Part shown: one piece after another, positions 28,871 through 37,395 of the stretch
Layout of the letters: each line of letters opens with the position of its first letter
Numbering within the stretch: position 1 is the stretch's first letter
DNA from: Verrucomicrobiota bacterium
Lineage (GTDB): Bacteria > Verrucomicrobiota > Verrucomicrobiia > Limisphaerales > VHCN01
Assembly (NCBI GenBank): GCA_016871675.1
Contig: VHCN01000024.1
Coordinates: 1-42,998 of the forward strand
Length of the DNA: 42,998 bases
Direction of reading: 5' to 3'
Notes under the pieces: generated by a model
The model's input: only the letters and a program-made list of their open reading frames with translations
Told to the model about the DNA's origin: nothing
Databases searched by the model: none
Translations under genes and position numbers: made by a program

Positions 28871-29230
28871 ATGAACCACTCCAACGGTCTTGACCCCGCC
28901 GCGCTCGAGCGGTTGCACAAGATCGGCGGCGCGATACTCGCGGCGGACATGCTCGCGATCTACCTTGATTACGCGCCCGCGCGCTTCGCCGAGGTGCGCG
29001 CCGCCGTGCCGCAGGGCGACCTGCCCGCCGTGGAGAAGTCCGCGCACGCGCTCAAGTCCGCGGCGAACCACGTCGGCGCGAGCGCGGTGTTCGACCTGGC
29101 CCGCCAGCTCGAAGGGCTTGCGCGCTCGAAGACGGCCGAGCTCATCCCCGAGATGGTTGAGGAACTCGGCGCGGCGATGGAGGAAGTCCGGCCACGCATC
29201 GAGTCGGCGCTGCGAGAGGCGCGGCCGTGA
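28871..29230 (+). CDS. Orphan Hpt (histidine phosphotransfer) protein
   Basis: A 119-residue four-helix phosphotransfer domain. The phosphorylatable His59 lies in the signature [14 protein letters not shown], followed by a long C-terminal helix. There is no kinase or receiver domain attached, so it would shuttle phosphate between a hybrid kinase and a response regulator encoded elsewhere. The NarL-type regulator at 40454 is not an obvious partner, since its kinase phosphorylates directly. It is divergent from leuS and convergent with the lipid kinase gene, 8 bp away. Confidence 0.88.
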   Translation: MNHSNGLDPAALERLHKIGGAILAADMLAIYLDYAPARFAEVRAAVPQGDLPAVEKSAHALKSAANHVGASAVFDLARQLEGLARSKTAELIPEMVEELGAAMEEVRPRIESALREARP

Positions 29231-29238
29231 AGTCCATC

Positions 29239-30132
29239 TCATTTCACGATCACCCGAAGCGCTCCGGGCACCACGCGGAATGTCACCGGCAATTCGCCCG
29301 CCACGTCGCCCTCAAGCTGAAAGCTCGTGCGCGCCGTGCTCGTCAGGGTCAGTGACGCCGCTTGGAAGTAACTCATGTCGCGTGGCGGGAAAACACGGCG
29401 CGTGATGTAGCCCGCCGCGTAGCGCAGCACGGTGCCGACGGTGGCGCGCGGGAACACGCACACGTCGAGCAAGCCGTCGTCGAGCCGGGCGCGGTGAAAG
29501 ACTGGCAGCGGGCCGCCGTAGAATCGTCCGTTGCCGATGAGCACTTGCCGGCCGGATGCCGAGTCGCCGGTGGCGCACTCGCACCCCACTTCGGGCAATG
29601 GTCCGCGCAAGGCGCGGATTCCGGCGATGACGTAGGCGAGTTGCGCGACGCGTTTCTTGTGTTCCCAATCCACGAGTTCGATGGCCCGGGAGTCGAGTCC
29701 CGCGCCCGCCATCTGAGCGAAGTAGCGGCGCCGCGGCTTGCCGCCTGTGGTGAATTCAGCGGACGGCAAGTCCACGGCGCGCCCGCGTCCCGCACGGATC
29801 GCCTGCCACGCGGGCGCGAGCTTGAGTGGCAGCGCGAGTTCGCGGGCGAATACGTTCACCGTGCCGAGCGGTAGCACGGCGAGGCGCGCTCGCGCGAAGC
29901 CATCCGGCGCGTCGCTGATGCCGTTGAGGACTTCGTTGACCGTGCCATCGCCGCCGGCCGCGACGAGTGTGTCGAAGCCTTCCTCGACGGCTTGGGCGGC
30001 GAGCGCCCGGCCGTGACCCGCGGCGTCGGTGGGCTTCAACACGGCGTCACCGCTGAAGTCGCGCACGTGACGCAGGAAGTGACGCGCCTTGTCGCCCCGG
30101 GCCGAGGGATTGAAGATGATGCAGGCACGCAC
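29239..30132 (-). CDS. Diacylglycerol/lipid kinase family protein
   Basis: A 297-residue DAGK-catalytic-domain protein (YegS/DgkB type). The start is IIFNPSARG. The nucleotide motif is AAGGDGTVNEVLNG, and the PLGTVNVFARELALP segment follows, with the C-terminal beta-sandwich domain ending in GDVAGELPVTFRVVPGALRV. It phosphorylates diacylglycerol or a related membrane lipid. GTG at 30132 is taken as the start because the family begins right there (RACIIFNP); upstream in-frame residues would translate a repeat-containing intergenic segment. Confidence 0.88.
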   Translation of the reverse strand: MRACIIFNPSARGDKARHFLRHVRDFSGDAVLKPTDAAGHGRALAAQAVEEGFDTLVAAGGDGTVNEVLNGISDAPDGFARARLAVLPLGTVNVFARELALPLKLAPAWQAIRAGRGRAVDLPSAEFTTGGKPRRRYFAQMAGAGLDSRAIELVDWEHKKRVAQLAYVIAGIRALRGPLPEVGCECATGDSASGRQVLIGNGRFYGGPLPVFHRARLDDGLLDVCVFPRATVGTVLRYAAGYITRRVFPPRDMSYFQAASLTLTSTARTSFQLEGDVAGELPVTFRVVPGALRVIVK

Positions 30133-30144
30133 AGGCGGGACTTT

Positions 30145-30169
30145 GACGCAAAGGGGCAAGGACGCAAAG
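30145..30169. repeat. Direct repeat GACGCAAAG
   Basis: Two exact copies of GACGCAAAG (30145-30153 and 30161-30169) separated by GGGCAAG, between the lipid kinase and hisC genes. The function is unknown. Confidence 0.4.
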
Positions 30170-30296
30170 ACAGGACGTGGGGCGTGAAGACCGGGACGAA
30201 CGCGCGCTTCCGCATCCCTCGCCCCGCCCCGCGATTGCCGACTTTCCACTTCAATTCGAACCTTCCCGGTGCTTTGCTCCGGGCGGCAGACGACCG

Positions 30297-31403
30297 ATGA
30301 AAGGGCATTCTCTCACCTTCAATCCGTCGCTCGAGTCACTGCCGGTGTATCAGCCGGGCCGGCCGATTGACGAGGTGGCGCGCGAGCTGGGCTTGCAGGC
30401 CGATGGCATCATCAAGCTCGCGTCGAATGAGAATCCGCTCGGGCCGTCCCCGCGCGCGGTCGCGGCGATGCAGAAGGCCGCCGGCCAACTGCACCTGTAT
30501 CCCGATGGCAACGCGTATCACCTCAAGCGCAAGCTCGCCACGTCGCTCGGCGTCGAGCCCGCGAGCCTCGTGCTGGGCAATGGCTCCAACGAGATACTCG
30601 AGTTCGTCGGGCACGCGCTGATGGCGCCGGGCGCGGAAGTGGTCGTGTCGGACTATTGCTTCGCGGTGTATCCGATCGTCACCCGGCTTTGCGGCGCGGA
30701 ATTGGTGAATGTGCCGGCGCGGCAATTCGGCCACGACCTGCCCGCAATGCTCGGCGCGGTCACGGCGCAGACGCGCGTGATGTTCGTGGCGAACCCGAAC
30801 AACCCGACCGGCACGCTCGCGCCCGCGGCCGACGTGTTGCGCCTCATCGAGGAACTGCCCGCGCACGTGCTGCTCGTGATGGACGAGGCCTACATCGAGT
30901 TCCTCGAAGCGCCACAAGATTTGCTGCCATTCGTGCGGCGGGGCGACCGACCGAATCTCCTGCTCACGCGGACGTTCTCCAAGATTTACGGGCTGGCGGG
31001 CACGCGCATTGGATACGGCATCGGGAATCCGGACGTGATTGCCGCGCTCGAAAAAATCCGCCAGCCGTTCAACGTCAACGCTGCGGCGCAAGCCGGCGCG
31101 CTCGCGGCGTTGGACGATAACGAACACGTGGCGCGAACGCGCCGCAACAATGCGTCGGGCCTGCGCTTTTTCGAGCGAGAACTCGCGCAGGCAGGCATCG
31201 AGTTCCTCCCGTCCGCGGCGAATTTCATTCTCGCGCGCGTGGGCGACGGGCAAAGGGCCTTCGAGGCGATGCAGCGCGAGGGCGTCATCACCCGGCCGAT
31301 GGGCATTTACAAGCTGCCCGAGTGGCTGCGCATCACGATCGGCACTCCCGCGGAGAACGCGCGATGCCTCGCCTCGTTGAAACATGCGCTGAACCGGCGC
31401 TGA
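30297..31403 (+). CDS. hisC: Histidinol-phosphate aminotransferase
   Basis: A 368-residue class I/II PLP aminotransferase converting imidazole-acetol phosphate to histidinol phosphate. Motifs are KLASNENPLGPSP, LGNGSNEILE, FVANPNNPTGT, VMDEAYIEF and the PLP lysine Lys229 in TRTFSKIYGLAGTRIGYG. The C-terminal LRITIGTPAEN is typical of HisC. No other his genes are present, so an aromatic or other imidazole-like substrate cannot be excluded. ATG 30297 gives the expected N-terminus; a weak upstream region contains the GACGCAAAG repeat. Confidence 0.9.
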   Translation: MKGHSLTFNPSLESLPVYQPGRPIDEVARELGLQADGIIKLASNENPLGPSPRAVAAMQKAAGQLHLYPDGNAYHLKRKLATSLGVEPASLVLGNGSNEILEFVGHALMAPGAEVVVSDYCFAVYPIVTRLCGAELVNVPARQFGHDLPAMLGAVTAQTRVMFVANPNNPTGTLAPAADVLRLIEELPAHVLLVMDEAYIEFLEAPQDLLPFVRRGDRPNLLLTRTFSKIYGLAGTRIGYGIGNPDVIAALEKIRQPFNVNAAAQAGALAALDDNEHVARTRRNNASGLRFFERELAQAGIEFLPSAANFILARVGDGQRAFEAMQREGVITRPMGIYKLPEWLRITIGTPAENARCLASLKHALNRR

Positions 31404-31543
31404 ATACAGCCGTGGCCGTGAGGCGTCCATACCCGCAATGCGACAAGACCCGCGCCGACATTTGGCTTGCGCCGCGCGAGGATTTGGCCGTATTAGTCAA
31501 CCTGTCATGACAGCCGCCCGTCAGCAGACCGTCGATACGCTAC

Positions 31544-31576
31544 ATGGATAACCTTCAACTGAAGAGGGCGTCTTGA
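31544..31576 (+). other. Ten-codon upstream ORF overlapping the infC start
   Basis: ATG 31544 encodes MDNLQLKRAS. Its TGA (31574-31576) overlaps the infC TTG start codon at 31573 (TTGA). The AGAGGG within it also serves as the infC ribosome binding site. Possible leader peptide or reinitiation device. Confidence 0.4.
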
Positions 31577-32340
31577 GTCGCCCCTTCCCCTCCCGCGGTT
31601 CCTCGTCCGGCACTCCATTCATCAGGATCAACGGAAAGATTCGTGCCCGTGAAGTCCGCGTCATTGGCCCCGACGGCCATCAACTGGGCGTGATGAGCCT
31701 GAACGACGCGCTTGCCCAGGCGCGCCGGCACGGAGTGGACTTGGTCGAGATCGCTGCGACCGCGCAGCCGCCCGTTTGCAAGGTGGTGGACTTCGGCAAG
31801 TATCGCTACGAAATCGCCAAGAAGGAAAAGGAGTCCAAGAAGCATCACCACGCGGGCAAGGTGAAGGAAATCCAGCTCAGCGCGAACATCGACCCGCACG
31901 ACTTCGGCGTGAAGTTTTCCCATGCGGTGGATTTCCTTTGCGAGGACATGAAGGTGAAGCTCGCGCTGCGTTTTCGCGGGCGAGAGATGGCGCACACGGA
32001 ATTTGGCTTCCAGGTCGTGAACAAGTTCATCACCAACGCCGCGCCGTGGGCGCACCCCGACTCGACGCCGAAGCTTGTCGGCAAAAGCATCAATGTGATG
32101 TTGAGCCCGCATCCGCGGAACAAGCGGGCCAAGCACCCGGGCGAAGGCCAACCCAACCACGCGCCTGCGGCCCAGGCCGCCCCGGGAAGCGCCACCGTGG
32201 CTTCGGGTGACGTGGCGCCGTCGCCCAAATCCATGACAGTCGCGCCGAAACTCGCCGGGTTTTCGAACAACCCGTTTTCGGACATCGACCTCAGCCGGGT
32301 GGACAAGCGCGCCAAGCCGGGCGACGCTGCCGCAGCCTGA
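31573..32340 (+). CDS. infC: Translation initiation factor IF-3, TTG start
   Basis: A 255-residue IF-3. The N-domain has RINGKIRAREVRVIGPDG and GVDLVEIAATAQPPVCKVVD, the linker is lysine-rich, and the C-domain has KVKLALRFRGREMAHTEFG. The core ends near residue 187. A 68-residue Ala/Pro-rich extension follows, ending FSDIDLSRVDKRAKPGDAAA. The start must be TTG 31573 or a rarer codon: an in-frame TAA lies 24 nt upstream and no ATG or GTG lies between. AGAGGG at 31563-31568 is a good ribosome site. Rare infC start codons are the basis of IF-3 autoregulation in E. coli (AUU). No rpmI or rplT follows. Confidence 0.93.
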   Translation: MSRPFPSRGSSSGTPFIRINGKIRAREVRVIGPDGHQLGVMSLNDALAQARRHGVDLVEIAATAQPPVCKVVDFGKYRYEIAKKEKESKKHHHAGKVKEIQLSANIDPHDFGVKFSHAVDFLCEDMKVKLALRFRGREMAHTEFGFQVVNKFITNAAPWAHPDSTPKLVGKSINVMLSPHPRNKRAKHPGEGQPNHAPAAQAAPGSATVASGDVAPSPKSMTVAPKLAGFSNNPFSDIDLSRVDKRAKPGDAAAA

Positions 32341-32395
32341 TCGCAACGGTGCGAGGCCGCGTCAGCCGGGCTGAGTCGAAACGAGTCCGCACCCC

Positions 32396-33550
32396 ATGCC
32401 ACTGCTCGACGCCATCCTCGCCGCGAACCATCGGCTCGGCACGGACCACAAGGCGCCGCTGCTCGACACGCAGCAATCGCGCGACTCACTCCCGCTTGCG
32501 GCGCTGACGTGCATCGACGCGCGGCTCAACCACCTGTTCCCGGACGTGCTGGGAATCCCCGAGTCAGAGTTCATCTGGCTGCGCAACTCTGGCAACATCA
32601 TCTTCGGAACGACGAGCGCGATGATGCGTTCGCTCGCGCTCGCCTGCGCCATCAAGGGCGCGAGGGAGATTGCCGTCATCGGCCACACGGACTGCCTCGT
32701 GTGCAAGTCCACCGTGCTTTCGCTCACCGACCGTTTCAAGGCGCTTGGCGTCGAGCGCTCGAAGCTGCCGGACGACCTTGTCGATTTCTTCGGCCTCTTC
32801 GCCAGCGAGCGCCAGAATGTCATGAAGGCCTGCGATACCATTCGCAACAGCCCGTTGATTGGGCCAAAGATCCCGATCCACGGCCTGCTTGTGGACACCC
32901 ACACGGGACGGCTCGAGCGCATTGTCAACGGCTACGAGAGCTTGGTTGCCGTGGCCGCGCCGGTGCCTGCGGCCGATACAAACGCCCCGGTCGGATCAAC
33001 CGCCTCCGGACCCGCGGGCATGTCCGGGCTCGCACCGCTCACACCGATGCCAAGTTTTGAAATCGGCGCAATCAAGTTCCCCGAGTCAAAGATCGGCGAA
33101 CTCGCAGGAGACGTGCAGCGAACCTCGGTCGCGGCGAAGGAGCTGCTCACGGACCTGAAGCATCGCGAGTTCCGCCCCGCTTGGGAGTCCGCGAAGGCAC
33201 TCGCCGCCGAGGTCAAGGAGACGGTGCGCGACGCGCGCGAAGCCGCGAGCCAGGCACGCCAGACCGCGCGCGATTTGAAATCGATGTCGCCCGCCGAGCG
33301 CGTCGCGCTGCTTGCGCGCCGTGTCGACAGGGCGGTCCGCTATCGCGTCATCGGCGCCGACCAGAAGCAATACGGCCCGATCTCCGGCGCAAAGCTACTC
33401 GAGTGGCTTGCGGACGACCGCATCGGCGCCGACACGGCGATTCAGGTTGAAGGCACGAAGCTCTGGCAACGGCTCGGCCAGCTCGCGGAGTCCAGGACGT
33501 CCAAGCCTCCGCCAATCGGGGACACGGAACAACGGACGAAGCGGCAATGA
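32396..33550 (+). CDS. Beta-carbonic anhydrase-like domain fused to a GYF_2 domain
   Basis: A 384-residue protein. Residues 1-175 have the beta-carbonic anhydrase zinc site: Cys39-Asp41-Arg43 in LTCIDARLNHL, then His97 and Cys100 in AVIGHTDCLVC, with RNSGNIIF between. It should hydrate CO2 if active. A proline/alanine linker and a helical segment with a repeated Ala/Arg pattern (EVKETVRDAREAASQARQTA) follow. The C-terminus, about 325-370, is GYF_2-like: YRVIGADQKQYGPISGAKLL and then LADDRIGADTAIQVEGTKLW. GYF_2 domains are presumed to bind proline-rich peptides. There is no signal peptide. It lies 55 bp downstream of infC and may be cotranscribed. Confidence 0.85.
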   Translation: MPLLDAILAANHRLGTDHKAPLLDTQQSRDSLPLAALTCIDARLNHLFPDVLGIPESEFIWLRNSGNIIFGTTSAMMRSLALACAIKGAREIAVIGHTDCLVCKSTVLSLTDRFKALGVERSKLPDDLVDFFGLFASERQNVMKACDTIRNSPLIGPKIPIHGLLVDTHTGRLERIVNGYESLVAVAAPVPAADTNAPVGSTASGPAGMSGLAPLTPMPSFEIGAIKFPESKIGELAGDVQRTSVAAKELLTDLKHREFRPAWESAKALAAEVKETVRDAREAASQARQTARDLKSMSPAERVALLARRVDRAVRYRVIGADQKQYGPISGAKLLEWLADDRIGADTAIQVEGTKLWQRLGQLAESRTSKPPPIGDTEQRTKRQ

Positions 33551-33568
33551 GCGCCCGGACTGGAGCAC

Positions 33569-34675
33569 TCAGACGTTCCGCACGAACATCTTTCCGGGGA
33601 GTTGTTTCACGAGGCGTTTCATTTCGAGGCCCAGCAAGCCGACCGAAACTGCGGACGCGGGCAGGCCGCTCTTCCAGATGACTTCGTCGATGCTGCGCTC
33701 CTCCTTGTCGAGTGCGGCGTAGATTTTCTGCTCGTGGTCGGAAAGGGTGAGCGCCGGCAGGGTTCCCGTCTCGGCGGTCGAGGGCGGCCGGTTGCTTGCG
33801 GGGAAGAGATACTCGAACTCGCCCAGGATGTCGTCGGCGCCTTCGCACAACTTCGCGCCTTTCTTGATCAGTTCGTGGCAGCCCTTGCTGCGAGGCGAGT
33901 CGATGCGCCCGGGCACGGCGAAGACCTGCCGTCCGCAGTCCACCGCCATGTTTGCGGTGATGAGCGCGCCGCTGGTGAGGTTCGCCTCGACGACGACGGT
34001 GCCGAGCGTCATGCCTGCGACGATGCGGTTGCGGATGGGGAACGACTGCTTGTCCGCCGGGCGGTTGAACGGAAACTGGGAGATCACGGCGCCGTTCGAT
34101 GCAATGCGTTCAAAGAGTTCCGCGTTCTCCGCCGGGAACACGAGGTTGATGCCGGTGCCGAGCACGGCGACGGTTCGGCCCTTCGCCGCGAGCGCGCCCT
34201 GATGCGCCGCCGTGTCGATGCCGCGCGCGCCGCCGCTCACGACGGTGACGCCCACGTAGGCGAGCTGGTAGGCGAGCTTTCGGGACGTCTCGAGCCCATA
34301 CGGCGTCGTCTGCCGCGAGCCCACGATGGCAACGGCGTTCTTGTCATTCCCCGTGAGCGCGCCCTTCACGTAGAGCACGATGGGCGGGTCGTAAATGTGC
34401 CGCAGCAGTTCCGGGTATCCGGGGTCGGATTGGATGAGTACCGAGCAGCCGGAGTCGGCGATGCGCTTGAGCTCGCCCGAAAGGTCGGTGGTCTTTTCCC
34501 AACCCGCGATGGACTCGGCGGTGTCCTCGCCGATGCCCCGCACCTGCTGCAACGCGGACTTGGACGCGCGGAGAATCGCCGGTGCCTCGCCGAAATGGTC
34601 GAGCAACTGGCGCACACGCACCGGGCCGACGCGTTCGATGAGGTTCAGGGCGATGAAGGCCTCGCGCGTGTCCAT
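33569..34675 (-). CDS. dprA: DNA processing protein DprA
   Basis: A 368-residue protein that loads RecA onto incoming single-stranded DNA during natural transformation. The N-terminal helix-hairpin-helix region is IERVGPVRVRQLLDHFGEAP. The Rossmann-fold core has VAIVGSRQTTPYG, VVSGGARGIDTAAHQGAL, TVAVLGTGINLVFPAEN and PFPIRNR-type FPIRNRIVAG. The C-terminal winged helix covers about 310-365. All parts are intact. It is the last gene of a probable three-gene minus-strand unit after the phosphoesterase and a hypothetical gene. Confidence 0.94.
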   Translation of the reverse strand: MDTREAFIALNLIERVGPVRVRQLLDHFGEAPAILRASKSALQQVRGIGEDTAESIAGWEKTTDLSGELKRIADSGCSVLIQSDPGYPELLRHIYDPPIVLYVKGALTGNDKNAVAIVGSRQTTPYGLETSRKLAYQLAYVGVTVVSGGARGIDTAAHQGALAAKGRTVAVLGTGINLVFPAENAELFERIASNGAVISQFPFNRPADKQSFPIRNRIVAGMTLGTVVVEANLTSGALITANMAVDCGRQVFAVPGRIDSPRSKGCHELIKKGAKLCEGADDILGEFEYLFPASNRPPSTAETGTLPALTLSDHEQKIYAALDKEERSIDEVIWKSGLPASAVSVGLLGLEMKRLVKQLPGKMFVRNV

Positions 34676-34723
34676 GCCGTCGTCGGGTCGAGGTGTCGGT
34701 GCGGTTGCGTCGCGGGTCGCCGT

Positions 34724-35935
34724 TCAGCTTGACCGCCGGAATTCGCCCATGAGCCGGAGGATTTCCTCGCGAATCTCGAACAGCTCGCGCCGCGTCGAGA
34801 CGCAGAGTTCGTCGGGCAGAAGCTTCTTGCCCTCGACTTGGATGAGCGCGGCTTGGGCGCTGTGGAGGTGGCCGAGGGCGCGCTTGAGCCTTGCGACGAC
34901 GAACGGCGCATCGCTGGTGTCGCGCCCGTAGGCGAGGCTGTCGAGGGCGCCGGACAACTTCGCGCTCGTGATCTGGAAGCTGGTGATCAGGTCGGCGAGG
35001 TCCGCGTCGTCCCCATCGGCGACGTCGAGGTCGTCGCACTTGTCCCACAGGTCCATGCTGCTGTTGAAGGCGCGGAGCGAGAGCGGGTGCGACACGCCTC
35101 CGTCCTCTTCGCGCACCCAGTCCACGCCCTCGGTTTGCGGGTCGGGCTTGAGTTCATCGACCTCGGAGGCGTCCGCCGCCTCGAACAGCGGTTCGTCGTC
35201 GTCCGGGTCCGAGTTCGCGGCCCCCTCGGACTCGGCGCGCTCGCGGGCTTCGAGGGCTTCCTCGAGTTTCTCCCAGCCCATCTCGCGCGCGATGATTTTC
35301 TCGCGGTCGGGATGGTCGCGATACTTGTCCATCAACTCCATCACCTTGTCCGTGCGGGCGTCGCTTTCCCGCATGAGCTTCTCGTAGTCGAATTCGTCCC
35401 ACTCCTTGTCCTCGGGCGGTTCGTGCCGGGCGCGTTCGAGCGCCTCGGTGACCTTCTCCATGAAACCTTTGAAGGCCGCCTCGGCACTGCCCTGCCGCTG
35501 TTTCTCGAGTTCGGGCGTGAGCTTCCATGCGGGCGTCGAAATCGTAAGTTTGAAGTCCGGGCTCTCGATCACCACGCGCCCGTTGGTCTCGCTGAACCAC
35601 TCGAGGAACAGAAAGTTGGCGACGCGCTCGGGTTGCGGGCACCGGCCCGACTCGTCGTCGAGATCTTCGGGCAGCTTCACCTTGCGCGAGGCCGTGAGGT
35701 CGCCGATGGAGCCGCGCTGCGTCGGGGCGATGCGGGCGTCCTTCGGCAGCGCGTAGGTTTTGGCCGGGTTCTCAAACGTCAACAGGCAACCTGCGAGGTC
35801 GGCGCAGGCGTTGCCGCTGAGTTCAAGTTGCAGCGGGTCGGGCTGGCCGTGCAGCCACAACCGCCCGGTGACGATGCCGCAGACGCGGTTGTCGATTTCT
35901 CCGCGGACGACGCTTTGTTCGATGCGCCAGGCCAT
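34724..35935 (-). CDS. Conserved-looking hypothetical protein, 403 aa
   Basis: No family is recognised. The N-terminal third is beta-rich (IDNRVCGIVTGRLWLHGQPD). The middle is long, acidic and helical (EALERARHEPPEDKEWDEFD). An Asp/Glu-rich linker follows, then a helical C-terminal domain (ARLKRALGHLHSAQAALIQV). No signal peptide or membrane helix, so probably cytoplasmic. It lies 48 bp upstream of dprA and 40 bp downstream of the phosphoesterase gene, in one direction, consistent with an operon. The acidic middle suggests interaction with a basic partner; this is speculation. Confidence 0.75.
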   Translation of the reverse strand: MAWRIEQSVVRGEIDNRVCGIVTGRLWLHGQPDPLQLELSGNACADLAGCLLTFENPAKTYALPKDARIAPTQRGSIGDLTASRKVKLPEDLDDESGRCPQPERVANFLFLEWFSETNGRVVIESPDFKLTISTPAWKLTPELEKQRQGSAEAAFKGFMEKVTEALERARHEPPEDKEWDEFDYEKLMRESDARTDKVMELMDKYRDHPDREKIIAREMGWEKLEEALEARERAESEGAANSDPDDDEPLFEAADASEVDELKPDPQTEGVDWVREEDGGVSHPLSLRAFNSSMDLWDKCDDLDVADGDDADLADLITSFQITSAKLSGALDSLAYGRDTSDAPFVVARLKRALGHLHSAQAALIQVEGKKLLPDELCVSTRRELFEIREEILRLMGEFRRSS

Positions 35936-35975
35936 CAGTGGTGGGGTCCGTGTTGCGACTCGGAAAGGACCCGCG

Positions 35976-36881
35976 TCAGGCGCGCCACTTCAACTGGGTT
36001 TTTTGGGCGTGCGCCTCGTGCCGGGCGTCATGCGCGCGCAACTCGAGCGTCGCGCCCGTTGCGGTGAGGCGGCAGTCCACCCAACCGGTCGGCTGCGCCT
36101 TGTTGAACGCGTAGGAAACGGCCGGGAGGTTGATGAGGTGCAAGCCGTCGCGCTCGTCGAGTTGCCAGCGATGCGTGTGGCCGAAGAGCAGCGCTTTCAC
36201 GTGCCGGCGCGGGACGAGGATTTCGTAAAGCTCCGCGGTGTCGAGCAGGCCGAAGGATTTCTGGTCCGGTCGCAAGCCGGGGTCGTGATGGACCATGACA
36301 AGCGCGGGCTTGTCCTTGTGCTCATCGAGCGCGCGCGCGAGCCACTCGCGCTGGGGCTTCTCGAGCTTGCCGGGCGTCTTGTCAACTTGGTCGAGCGAAT
36401 CGAGCAGGAACCAGTTTGCGTGCGCGGACTTCACGATCGAGACGTGGCGGCCTTCCACGGCGCGCGCGCCGTCCTTTGACGCCGCGAGCGCGCTGGAGAA
36501 ATTCCCGCGGTCGTCATGGTTGCCGAGCGTCATGTGCACGGGCAGCCGCGCCTCGACCAGCGGCTTCAGGAGAGCGGTGAGCGTCTTGTAGTCGTCGGGG
36601 AATCCGGCCTTGAGCGCGCAGTCGCCGTTGATGAACACGGCCGCGGGTGGATCGCCGGCAAGCACCTGCCTGACCGTGGAGCTTAGATTCGCCGCCATGT
36701 TCGCCTCGCGCGAAATGGCCGCGGCGTCCGCCGCCACGTGCGTGTCCGAGAGCAGCGCCCAGCGCGACCCGTCGCCTGCATCCGCCGCGGCCAACTCGCG
36801 GACGGACACGAGCGCACCCGCGGCAAGCGCGGCGCGGCGAAGGAAGTTGCGGCGTGAAATCGGGGTGAGGTGCAGCGGCAT
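35976..36881 (-). CDS. Tat-exported calcineurin-like phosphoesterase
   Basis: A 301-residue metallophosphoesterase. The twin-arginine signal is PISRRNFLRRAALAAGALVS. Dimetal-site motifs are LLSDTH (Asp46, His48), INGD (Asp86), GNHDD (Asn120, His121), MVHHDP and FGHTHRW. The export signal points to extracytoplasmic phosphate-ester hydrolysis; substrate unknown. MPLHLTPIS is taken as the start because it directly precedes the Tat motif. It is the first gene of the unit leading to dprA. Confidence 0.9.
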   Translation of the reverse strand: MPLHLTPISRRNFLRRAALAAGALVSVRELAAADAGDGSRWALLSDTHVAADAAAISREANMAANLSSTVRQVLAGDPPAAVFINGDCALKAGFPDDYKTLTALLKPLVEARLPVHMTLGNHDDRGNFSSALAASKDGARAVEGRHVSIVKSAHANWFLLDSLDQVDKTPGKLEKPQREWLARALDEHKDKPALVMVHHDPGLRPDQKSFGLLDTAELYEILVPRRHVKALLFGHTHRWQLDERDGLHLINLPAVSYAFNKAQPTGWVDCRLTATGATLELRAHDARHEAHAQKTQLKWRA

Positions 36882-36985
36882 GGTCGGGGCGGGTTGAGCG
36901 TTCGCCCGAAAAGAAGCCCGGCCAAAGCCGGAGCGCAAGCTGCAAATCGAGCTCCCACGGCGCGTGCGGCGGCTCGAGAATCCAT

Positions 36986-37014
36986 TTGCCCGGTGCGTGG
37001 GCGGTGCCTACGCT
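36986..37014 (+). promoter_or_regulatory. Promoter of the Dabb gene, leaderless
   Basis: TTGCCC (36986-36991), 17-bp spacer, TACGCT (37009-37014), then seven bases to the ATG at 37022. No ribosome binding site. Both boxes and the spacing fit sigma-70. Confidence 0.5.
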
Positions 37015-37021
37015 CCGCGCC

Positions 37022-37321
37022 ATGTTTTCGCATGTCGTCATCTTTTGGACGGACCCGGCCAAGCCGGACGCGGCCGATGAACTGATCGCCGGCGCCACGA
37101 AGTGGCTCGCGCCGATTCCCGGCATCGTGCACTTCCACGTGGGCAGGATGGCGCCAAGCCACCGGCCCGTGGTGGAGCAGAGCTACCAGGTGGCGCTGAA
37201 CGTGGTCTTCACCGACCCGCAGGCGCAGGACGTTTACCAAGTGCACCCGCTGCACATGGAGTTTGTGGAGAAGGCCTTCAAGCCGAACTGCACGAAGGTG
37301 GTGGTCTACGACTTCGAGTAG
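37022..37321 (+). CDS. Stress-responsive Dabb (dimeric alpha/beta barrel) protein
   Basis: A 99-residue Dabb/EthD-like fold: MFSHVVIFWT strand, GIVHFHVGRM strand, then SYQVALNVVFTDPQAQDVYQ and HPLHMEFVEK, ending in VVVYDFE. Single-domain members dimerise into a barrel; biochemical roles are mostly unknown. The HPLHMEF motif is characteristic of the family. Monocistronic, with two hairpins downstream. Confidence 0.85.
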   Translation: MFSHVVIFWTDPAKPDAADELIAGATKWLAPIPGIVHFHVGRMAPSHRPVVEQSYQVALNVVFTDPQAQDVYQVHPLHMEFVEKAFKPNCTKVVVYDFE

Positions 37322-37395
37322 CGGAACGCCGGACGCCGCCCGGCGCCTCGGAATCACGTCGAGACCGCGCAATACCCATCCTGCGCCGGTGTAGT

